Shown here: positions 16,801-26,000 of the stretch, one piece after another
Position numbering within the stretch: the stretch's first letter is position 1
Layout: the number at the start of each line of letters is the position of its first letter
Virus record (IMG/VR): IMGVR_UViG_3300028844_001000
Location: 1-31,737 of that record
Strand: one strand, 5' to 3'
DNA length: 31,737 bases
Source: a virus
The notes under the pieces: generated by a model
Database searches by the model: none
Told to the model about the DNA's origin: nothing
The model's input: only the letters and a program-made list of their open reading frames with translations
Program-made: the position numbers and the translations under genes

Positions 16801-17032
16801 GGCTGGAGCATTAGCTACATTCCAAGAAAACTTTTCTGCGACAGTAGATAGATTAGCAGCTACTACTATTAGTGTTCAGGTAGCACCCACTACAGTTAAT
16901 GTAAATCTAAATGGTGGAGAAATGCTGGCTAACTTGTCACAAGCGGTTAGACAAGAAATTATGGGCGAAGTAACTGCTAAATTAGGAAACTTAGAAATTA
17001 AACCAGACGGAACAATAGGTCAAAAAGCTTAG
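10862..17032 (+). CDS. tail tape measure protein with embedded nuclease-like segment
   Basis: Encodes 2056 residues. Tape measure proteins set tail length and enter the cell with the DNA. Residues 1-90 form the usual helical start; 95-330 match the classic tape measure domain (AIDFERELVKVSQVTGKTVA, ISTGLRTIFTRIQRPETIEY, EIAEQLGGFRQIGKVIPLLQ). Two Gly-Gly/DTVPA/PGEF motifs follow, near residues 443-485 and 815-860. Between them lies a PD-(D/E)XK-like segment: E689 in GNVFEA, D711/D713 in ADFDFP and D737-A-K739. Small-residue hydrophobic stretches near 1076-1099, 1135-1152 and 1162-1185 may insert into membrane. A helical second half leads to a Gly-rich stretch (1884-1931) and a beta-like end (APTTVNVNLNGGEMLANL). 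The length predicts a tail near 300 nm by the usual 1.5 angstrom per residue rule. No lysozyme or peptidase motif was seen. Confidence 0.92.
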   Translation: MSKFVLTAQLQLQAPKNVRKVVSQIQSQLQNVNVNVAVKNAAQSNKQLKNLSNSANQASNSFQNMGKSLNASIRRFTGLAIATRAVSLFTNTLGNAIREAIDFERELVKVSQVTGKTVAQLQSLTNTIGSLSTSLGVSSTSLLSVSRILAQTGLSARDTQTALATLARTELAPTFDNITQTAEGAVAILNQFGQGAAALEAQLGSLNAVAGQFAVESGDLIAVIRRTGGVFKAAGGDLNELIALFTSVRATTRESAESISTGLRTIFTRIQRPETIEYLRQFGVELVDLQGKFVGPFEAIRQLSAALAGLEQGDITFIEIAEQLGGFRQIGKVIPLLQQFAVAQAALNVAQEGSGSLATDAAKAQAALAIQITKVKEEFLSLIRSVTSSTTFQVMADTVLKLTSALLQLADALAPIIPLLGAFAGAKLLGSMGKGAGKMFGFNKGGKVLHFARGGMVPGTGNRDTVPAMLQPGEFVIKKSSVEKLGSSTLSAMNENRFNRGMDDRRALTMAARPKEYSFSADPQSAGKGQGNFKLLGDINAMSEEARMKLAAVKSKYTGAFLRPEARDQVVQGTLEGKPVRAALEKDPNFQAAKKLAASNPQVLEALQRELSQIDAVAKGVDSGFTLYAGSLEKNAAEAMEGDIVSGVRDVVQRNTATIGGNLGLRSIPDQGKILKQANISQVAGNVFEAILLSAGAKRPYDEADRDASADFDFPTGLGPNIAANFGLSPYAGRPGDAKSTFNPKNVGSFNKKVKNFETQKAQEDVAAVLKDNLTLILGQLQAQGTDIGLPGTEGRRKALNLPAGSKGRTANEILKAFASGGPAGPDTVPALLTPGEFVVNRKSAQKIGYDRLGKMNKVAKFNKGGSVGDIVQRFENGGTAQSIDFSGINSGLNNTIKSFNNSSKSMLAFARITNTATQAVANQLTVSGQMSAATNQRIQASLRASNASIKSAAGAVKQQGAAQAVTAASNKQAAAQNAAIASIQGQGKAAAAASTGLSGMMGGLFAVQMLLSQMQYDIDETSGVFQYMFNGASQLAMQLTVVATLLESEMAQAILSSAAAHLNLNISMASLSTSMAVATGVVGLLVAGLYLFLNATIESAEAAKKRAIEDGNVDEAGKQAVIAANAKVAKTTLAMGIAVAAVTVLLYKMAAAQSVNIRAAGLFGIGIGVAVAGAALFAAGLTAGVDSVGLLARAAETAAKAEASLEKSSKVLADSQKDATDAMKEFKKGTIDASEALARSRDAAKAVAETQAAVAAANRAASASVVNFGSVFGSILKAMTFGMTNFGFEDVESAQTRTDSENKARSKEAEKQAADLVAQNQPAINALAKQTTSAGGSFADFMRQLQATNPELARLADQGALHKAFLNIQKEAARTAKAFEAMNLGFQGVNAAATAMSVGVNNLVGRFDGSISEIDATIATLQAGVSNAAQGMGAGVFEQALDTAASKIERLGGDATKFRQNMLAINQAQKFFVSATAEAKDNLMAEFKRGAAGAGTAGDRREAFADAVIGQMDGVGDEVKSRIRDALAGAEISNEDLNAIMEGRMDVLDKVMKDLGDTTLNQVLPALQELAKTEKALAEIQTRRLALEDKFISSIQKQIDVTLEAAEIMAEFGGAAVSPADRRGAIVGQLNASGAALGLSQMRTGSADEIRQRNREISSEQSAMQETRMRAAQGDAKAQNQVSDPAFKAREERLKKAAEENYRKTKELIDVKRQEIKVIEAKNAAEKKAADALLGGNIEEFMDQMAGKGAATAAALGSPQLAAQFGVRAFGTANEQLQGMQDAGATSFMGMNISAARQNAVGFGAMNAGMGFSGASSLAQAATGTSPEAQAVNAAARDLASTLPQSTANLSQATAHMYNATLMMERTAMEERDSAVANVDARSSGTGVAGTGGTSGAGATGGTGGTGGGRTGGGTGGGGGGSRGSGGGGGQADSGSLVTATSEAASKFQAAASALGSKLDSLSSALSTNVPSFAGLENAAGALATFQENFSATVDRLAATTISVQVAPTTVNVNLNGGEMLANLSQAVRQEIMGEVTAKLGNLEIKPDGTIGQKA
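12902..13100 (+). other. PD-(D/E)XK nuclease-like core within the tape measure
   Basis: This part encodes SQVAGNVFEAILLSAGAKRP, then SADFDFPTGLGP and GRPGDAKST. It fits a helix with a conserved Glu (E689), a strand with Asp (D711 or D713), and a strand with D-x-K (D737, K739), the order seen in PD-(D/E)XK nuclease-like folds. Spacing between the Asp and the D-x-K pair is about 24 residues. The call is from motif order only, so it might be an inactive relative or a coincidence. Confidence 0.45.
16511..16654 (+). repeat. Gly/Thr-rich simple-sequence repeat
   Basis: Repeated GGTGGTACT-type units encode a flexible Gly/Thr/Ser linker (residues 1884-1931) near the end of the tape measure protein. 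The repeated DNA could change length by slippage without changing frame. Apparent long hydrophobic ORFs here in other frames are by-products of the repeat. Confidence 0.8.
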
Positions 17033-17041
17033 GACTCTTAT

Positions 17042-20000
17042 ATGTCTATTCGATGCAATAACGAAACATTTAAAGTTAAACTTGGCGCTAAGTCTAAACT
17101 GTCTGCTAGCATGACTAAGTATGTGCTAGCAAAGGCTAAACCAAGAATGCATGGCAAAGTTAAAAGCTTTGCATCTTTGCAGATTATAGGCTTCGTTAGA
17201 GGTGGTGGAGAGCAAGAGTCTTTTAGTCAAAATTACTTTGGATCTACACAGAACTTTGGATCTACTCCTGATAACTCAGGACCAATGCTTCCAAATATTA
17301 TGCATGGCTCTTTTGGCATAGACTTTAATTCTACTAGAGCGCTGGTTCCAAAACCACCAAGACTGTTGCCTACAGAGTTGGCAGATCTTGATCACCTTGG
17401 AGTTCTCGCTTCAGGATGGCTTGCTGAAAATGATGGGATTATTCAACATTTTCCCAATGCATACTCACCAGAAACTAGTAATAACCATTCGTACACTTAC
17501 GTAGGATCACCTCAATTTAAATATGAAGCCAGAGCTAGGCTTTTATCTGACAGTAAATTTAGGGTATCAGCTAATGTACCAATACAAAATCTTAAAGCTA
17601 AATTCCACGCAGTAGGTAGTCTGAGTTGTAATAAATTTGAAAAGATCAAAGGACATAATACTGTCCTAAATAGATTAGACTTTAGTAATCCATATATACA
17701 AAAATTATATCCTATTAAAGATTTAGATATAGAGAATAATGGTGTTTCTCTGGTTGATAGAGAATTAGGTACTAGTGGTATATATAGAAGTATTGATGAT
17801 GGTATATTTACTGGTAGTGTTATGCAGAATCAGGGCAAGGGATACTTAATCTCTGATAATAATTCTACATATATCACGCCAAGCTCTATTCATACTGATG
17901 GTATATTTGAATATAAATTTGAAGTTACAAAACCTGCAATAACACCTATGGATAGTCTTATATTCTTCAGGGCTACTACCCCGCTGTCTAATTACGATGG
18001 TGATAATCCTCCTGAATACAAAGTTTATGATATTCAATTTTCAGATCCGTCTGGTGAACCTATTGCGAAGTACAAAGATCTTTTACTTACTGGAGAACAA
18101 GACTACAGCAAGATTATTCAAGAGCATTGGTTTACTGCTGTAACAGAGCCTGAAGTTTTCTATGCTGGTACTGGCGTTAACAGAATTGATTATCCTATTC
18201 TTAATGAGCCAAGTGGCTACTCCCTGTCTTTTAAAGTTGATGCTACATGTTTTCATGAACCTTTTAGTAAAGGGTTTACACAAGGGTTTGAAGAAGGTTG
18301 TGATTTAAACAGAAAACATATTGATACAGATCCCGATGATTATCTTGGTTTTGATGGATCTCCACTATCAACTAGAACTCAGGGGTATTCTCTCAATCCT
18401 ACTAATTCTTTAAAAATTTCTGCTATAGAAATTGTAAATGCGGGACTCAACTCAGGTATTATTGAAGACGCTGTTTTGAACGTTAATCTGATGCCACAAC
18501 CTACTGGTCAAAGATTAGAAAGAATCTTATCTCCTACTAAGATATTAACAACCAGCTTTACAAATGATATATATCCAACAGGTATTCAAAGTACTTGGAT
18601 GTCTTCTCCAGACGCTGATGGCAATGTTGTGTACAGCAATTCTGGAGAAAGCGGAGGAATTTTAACAGATAGGCTAGCAAACAAATTTGTGGATGGATGG
18701 GTTACATTAGATAGTATTAACCCTATATCTGCTTCTGGAAAACTTCAATTACAATTTAACAATCGCGCACCTCAAGCTATTAAACAGCCTACGGGTGGAG
18801 GTTTTGGTTTTGGCCCTAAGTATGGAGGATCTGATTTTGGAAGTGCTAAAGTTGAATTAGTTCCAGTTGATGATTCGTTTTTTGTAATAGAAGATATTAC
18901 GTTAAGAGTATCAGCTAAAAAAGCATCTGGATCTGATGACTTTCCAATTGACGTTGTGGGGTATAGCGACGACGGTGTGTTAGCAATTACACCTCAAGTT
19001 GGAGGATTCTTACAAAATGAAGAGTCTGGCGTTGGAACCGTGCCAACAGAATCTGGATTAAGCCTAATAGATGATCTTGGTATATCTACACTGCCCATGT
19101 CTGAGAAGGATTCTTATTTTGAAAGGAGCATTATTCAACACGCCGCAGGAGATCACTATTTAATACCTAGCCCTGTAGTTACTGGAACTTCTTTTGAAAC
19201 ATACGACATACCTCTAAAAATATATCAAGATGTTGTTGAGCTAGGCAGAGGTCCAGATTACAGGATGAGTTCTTATTTTGAGAATTTATTCCTAGATATA
19301 TACCCAATACCTAGTGGCGCTTCTATACAAAGAGCAGACTTAATTATCAAGTATAAACCTGCTGGTGCAATACCACTTGCCACCGCTGGTCGCCTTTCAG
19401 AAAAAGACTATACACGGCGAAATACTAGACTGTATCCAGATGCGAAATCCGCTACTGATGTTATATCCAATAAAATTAATACTTCACTGTCTTTGATTGA
19501 AAATATTCCTCATGGCTATACATATTTAGAAGATACACTTAAGACTAATTATTCTAGAAGATGGAGAGGATGTACTGGTAATGTTGATAGCTCCGCTTTT
19601 GATGCAGAAGCTTTTGATTTTTCTGTTGCTAGAAGCACAAGAAATCATCCATTCCTTCTTGGGTTTTATGATTTTAATATTCTTGCAGTCAATGGAGCAG
19701 GTCAGGATATAGTCAAAGACACTAATGGTGAAACTGTATCTGGTGTATTTAATTCTAATATGTCTGAAAGCTTGACTAGAAACATTGGCCTCAGATTTAA
19801 TAGCTCTGGTCTGTTTCCTAGTAACGTCCGTTCCTACAAGAGTATTGATTGGTGTCAATCTGGTCATGAGTTAGAAGGGCAAATACTTGATTCATATGAT
19901 AATGCGCTTCGTTGCTCTGGTGTTGATGGACACTTAAACTTTGGAAACACGCCTACTTCTAGCGGGTTTGCTGTATATACAAGGTTCTCCCCAGATGTTA

Positions 20001-23000
20001 CAGTCAGTGGAACTAGTCCTAATTACAACCTGTGGAACTCAGGTGTTATATTTAGTAAATGGGACAATGGCAGTAACTTAGAATATGCTTTAGGATATAA
20101 AGATGGATACTTGACAGCATATGCAAGAAATAATGTTGGTACTGTATATTCTATATCAGATACATCTCTGTATAGCACATATCAATATCCATTATCTACT
20201 CTTGTAACTTACAATGCATCTGGAGATAATAAATTAAGATTATACGCATACAATGAATTATCATATGAGTCCACTGCTCTTTGTGCTACTTCTGACGCTT
20301 TTGTTATGCATAGCGGAAATAGTGATTTAACATTTGCGCATTCTGCTGGTTCTGGTGTTGGATTTAATTGCTTCATTCATGAGATTGGAATTTCTGATGT
20401 TAATTCTAGTGGTAACTCTAATCTAATTGAAACCGGAACTCCAGAGGCTTCTGAGCAAGAAGAATCTGTTGTAGATTTCTTTAAATCTCAAGTTATTAAT
20501 TTCTCCCTTGGTAATGATAACTTGTGGGAGTTTGTAGACGAAAAGACAGATGATTGGAAATTAGGTTCTTACAAATACTGCCACTTCTCGCCAGACTTTG
20601 ATGTGATGTCAAAACGTATTGGCAAAGATTATATTCAACACACTTTCTATAATCATGGTCAGTCATATCCACAGTTGACTAATATGACTCTTCCTGAATC
20701 TGTACCTACCTCTGGAATTGCTTATCATACTCAAATAGAAAATGATATGCTAAGAATTAATCTGTCAGGTAGAGAAGACAGATTCTTTGCTATTCCTCCT
20801 AGAATTCAAAAGAACCTTCCTAGAAACTATATGTTTGCGGAAGATGCTCTAAGAGTTAATACTATAGTACAGCACTATTCAGATGTTGATATTGAGTGGC
20901 CCGATGGCAAACAGGGAGTAAAGGTTATAGCGAGTTTATATACTCCAAGAAAAGAAAGCCTTGTAGCCCCAACAACAAACTATGGTCTAGTCAGTAGAGA
21001 TGTGCATTATGTCACACCTGAAGATTGCTGGCTTAAACTAAAGAGTAAATTTACTCTAGGTCAATACAACGATACAGAATCCGAGCCTTGGTCTGCGTTT
21101 AATAAACTGATCTCTAAGAGAGAGTTTGAAGAAAACTATTTCTCTAGGGATATAGACGACATGTTTGTACAGTATGACTTAGTTTACCCATCTGGTTCAT
21201 ATGAAGTTTCTGAACTAAAAATTCATTCATTAGATATATCTATGAATGCGTTGCATTATGAAGAAAATGTAAACACGCAGCTTAACATTTATAACAGTGG
21301 TGAGGCGTATCGTGAAGATTCTATGAATCTAGTTTGGGCATCTGGCTCTGTAAAGGGTGTTTTGTCTGTTGGTAATTTTGCTCAAATGCCTGACGAAAAG
21401 ATGTTTGGCAGTTCTCTTACATTGCAAGATCTTTCGTGCAACTTGTATACCAGCGGGAATAATTATACTTCATACAATGATGATATGCATCTGTTTGCCT
21501 CTGGCTGGGCTGGTCAAGATGAGTCTTTAAATTTACAGATTGTGGGTCAAACTACACACAGTGGAATGCTCAATCATTACACATTTGGTGGATATGGCAA
21601 TGAAAACACATCTATAGCCCTCGTCTCTGAAGGTTATTTTGCAAACGCTAAGAGGAAAAGAGAAAGAATTGGTATGTTCACTCGCGGCGTTAACGCTGAA
21701 GGTAGTGATGTGACTATTTCTACTGATTATGTAAATATGTTTATTCTTGGTAGTCCTCCTGCTACCTCATATCCAATTACTGCTTCAGAATTATTTAATC
21801 TATATACTATTGCTCCTCCTCCAGCTCCAACAACTATAAGCGATAATATTGGATTGTTTATTGAGCCACGCAAGACAGAAGAAACTATTGAAACCTCTTT
21901 GAATATGTATGCCTTCCATGAGCAACCTATAGCTAGTGAAGAAGGACAGCTAGAATCATTCACTTGGAACGGTCAAAGTTATGGATTTGAAATATACGTA
22001 GATGATAATAAATATGCTTCTATTCCAGCTAATGATGAGATTAGAGGTGTAAACACAATGTGCTATGGAGACTGCAACACATTGGCAGGAATTCCGTGTA
22101 CAGAAACAGCTATTGTTACACACGACACTACGTGGTATACACCTGAGTGCGTAGAGGGTGGAATCATTAGACCTGTTAGAGTCTATACCAATCCAGAAGC
22201 TGGCTATGACAAACAGTATTATGGTATTAGAAAATATACTAACCTTATACCGTATGCTCCATACTCTATTAAGATTACTGGTCAAAGTGCTGGTGATACA
22301 GTATTAGACGTACCCCGCGAAGTATCTGAATGGAATTATGGTAAATCAGAAATAGACAATGGAGTTATTAGTCCAGAAGTCAATTACTCTGGAATACAAA
22401 TTCTAGAATCTGTAGCCAATAGAGCTGCTGATCATAAGTTTGGCAAATCAGTTTCTGCCCTTGGAGATCTTTTAGCTATTGGAACTCCATTTGCTGATAC
22501 TACAGTTGGACTTGATGACATAGTTAACTCAGACACAGCATCATATCCAATAGTTGATCATGGTAAAATATATGTATATAGAAGAAATACAGCTCCTACT
22601 GGGTACAATTGGACTTCACAAGATGATCAAGCTAACTGGTCTGTAGAACAAGAATTAACACTTCCAGTTGGCTGGAGAAGAGATTATTTTACTACTGAAA
22701 CAGCTACCTTCTTAGATGACGAAAACAAACTATTACCATTCACTGGTGAAGTTAGAAATTGGAGAAACTCGGGTGAAGGAAAACAATTAGGATATTCTGT
22801 AGATACTGCAAAGGTTGGAGAAAAAGAAATAATTGTTGCTGGCGCTCCCGGTTCAAAATGGACCAGAACCTTTCCTCCTATTGCTTCTACGCCGGTATCT
22901 ATTGGTTTAATGGTATTTAACAATGAGTTACAACCAAATATCAGATCTTGGCAAGACGTACTCACAGAACTAAAGGGCAGAGATTTATTATATAGATACT

Positions 23001-26000
23001 TTTCCAATCCACCTATTGAGTTCGATATAAAAATTATGCTTTTGGAACCACACTTGGGTTCTCCTGTTCCATTTGAAGTTTCTGAAGAATTTAATGATCC
23101 ACAACCTACTTTTGTTACAAAACACTTAACTACTAGACATTGGAATCTGAGTCCCACAAGTCAGGAATGGATAGATGCTGATGCAGTAATGCTTCAGGAA
23201 ATGAAAAATATTTTCCATGCAACTTTCCCGATAGATGCCAACGCTGCACATAGTGGCATTCCTCCTTTGATGGGATTCTTTATAGATGACTCAATATCAC
23301 TGGGTACTAATAAGGTAGGATATTACGATAATGGATTTAAGGGAGCGCTGAATAAGTTTATTGATTATTATAAATCATATTCTTATAATAATGGTGTTAG
23401 GGAATTTGGAACTGGCTCCAATGGAGTTGCTGAAGCTGGACAAGCAGCAGAGGGTTATACAAATGTAACAATTTCATCCCGAGAAGCTAACTGGGTTAGT
23501 CAATCTGTTGCATGTTTGAAAGATCTTACTACAATTTCCAAGATAAAAGCTGCTGGTAAATCTAAACTTATAGCTAATGATATAGGCACGTTTAATCCTA
23601 ATGCTTCTGAATTTAACAATCCACCACCTAGTGGCGGTTCTGTTTTCATATTTGAAAAAGACAGTGCCAATTCCTCTTTTGAGTTGAAACAATCAATCGA
23701 ATCACCAGTAACTTATACAGATGATGTATCTGACAGATTTGGTCATGATGTTTCTATCAGCAAAGATGGCAGTATTATAGTTGTAGGATCTCCTTACACA
23801 GAAAGTGCTGTTCAAATTTTTGAGAGAAATTCTTTCTACGACACTATCTTACAGAATGCAGTGTGGTACAGCTTACCTCGTTTCTTAGCAGCTGAACATG
23901 TTAGAGAAAGAACCAATGCAACGTTTGGCGAAGGCTATACATTATATAATGAGTATAATGAAAAGCGTGGCACGATGAATGATCTTGCACTTGCTGAATA
24001 TATTTACGATCAAATGTCAGAAAGTTTGAAATACAGTTTTTACAGAACTTATGACGTAAAGCCCTACTGGAAGATCAAAGAATTGAGTTACAGTAATACA
24101 TATCCAGACAAGGGCGGTTCTTGGAGTCAGCTATACGGAAGATACATTCCAACTCCACGACTTGGATACAGTGTGGACACAAACGATGATGGAAGTTTAG
24201 TTGCTATAGGTTGTCCAACTGATAGTCTTGGCGAACGCGATAAAACTATTACTTGGTTTAGATATGATCAAGGTCAGACTCAAGATTGGCAGTGGCAAAA
24301 CTACACGAACGCTGGAGCTGTGAGACTTTTAGAAAGTAGAGATTACTATCCTCATAAGAGAAAGGCTGTTGAGTTCTATAAGTTTGGAAATTTGCATGAA
24401 GACTTAGCTCCAGATGAAGATAAATATCTATATTTTGATAATATAAAACAAACACTAGAATCTACGAACATTGATTACTCTAGAACTAGTTTCGCAGAGG
24501 ATAAAAAGATACCAGATGACGCAGGAATGGCTTTAATTATAACTCCAGCCTTAAATGCTGCTAGTGACGAAATTATAGATAATATTAAAGAATGGTTATC
24601 TAAAGGGGATAGAAATTTAGTTCTTGTTGGAGATGATCCATCTTACGAGGGTAATGGCGTATTTAACAACTCTGTTAATGTTATTAATTATATATTAGAC
24701 AAATTAGATATTAATATGAGAATTGAGCCTGCTAGAAATCAACAAGAAGCATTGCTTAATTCTGCAAACCAATTTCTTAATGTGAGAAATTCATATGTAC
24801 CTCAAAAGTCTACGCCAAACTTGGGGGAAATTAATGGTTATGACGGAGGTTTTTTGAAGGGGTACGGAGTAGGTGATATTAAACATCATAGAGAAGATAT
24901 TGTAGATCTTTATAGTTGTTCATTGCCTTACGGGATGCGCCGTTCTAGTGATCCATTTGCTATACTAGAACAAATTGATGGAGTTAGTGCCAATGAAGCT
25001 GGAAGAAAATTACTTTACAGAGACTTGCACGACAAGTGTAATTTACCGATCAAACACGAAGGTGACTTGAGAGCAGAATATGCAGATCAGTGTGTTTATG
25101 TCACACCAAAGGGCGAACGAACTTTCATCACTTATTACAGAAATCTTAGTTACGCATATGGTAATTTCAACACTGCCAACTGGAAATGTAATGATCCTGA
25201 CATTCCACCAATAACTACTGATCCAAGTTTAAGAGACAAAAACGCACCAGTGCCTATGATGGCAGCTTACGAGACGGTGACTAAGACGGTCAATGTTCCT
25301 GAAGTCCCTGCCCGCGAAGAAGTCGAACGATACATTTCTGGTTATCGTGACAATTTTAATACTAAGTACGATTTTGGTAGTACGCCTTACTCTGGCATTT
25401 CGTTTATGTGGACTGCCGATCCAGAGAATGAAGGCTCTTATAGCGGAAATTACGTAGATATTATTCACAATGTGGGTAATGTAACTAGTCAAAGTTTATT
25501 CTTCGACCCAGCAGTCACAGCTTCTTCTGCTGGCATAGTTGATGCTGTACTGGGCGCACGGGCTACCGTTGACTTTCAAGATGTTGAATCAACGAATCCA
25601 GTAGGATTCTTTGACACGATGGGAGAAGAAAATTATCGAGCTGGCACAGTAGAAAATTCTCAAGTACTTCTTATAGCAACTACTTACACAGAACGTAAAG
25701 ATGTTTTACTTTCTTCAGAGAACGACATGAACTTGCTAGCATATTTTAATATTTTAGCATATGGTAAAGAAATTAGTCCTAATGGATATTATGCCAAGAT
25801 AGCCCAGCTGGGAGGATTTACAAATAGGGCTTCTTACACAGATGGTTACATTTATAGTGATATAGCTTTCCAAATGTATGGCTTGGGTATAGATACTAGG
25901 GATTTAAATGTTGATCTCGACAACTTAAATGATTCCTCCAGAGGTTATGATACTGCTTGGATCGCCAACACTGACCAAATGCCTTCTGATCAAGATATAG

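Noticed and set aside
22684-23157. 157-codon open frame on the minus strand
   Set aside because: It lies wholly inside the giant adhesin gene, has no ribosome site worth noting and its translation has no recognisable domain; it is a shadow of the + strand gene.
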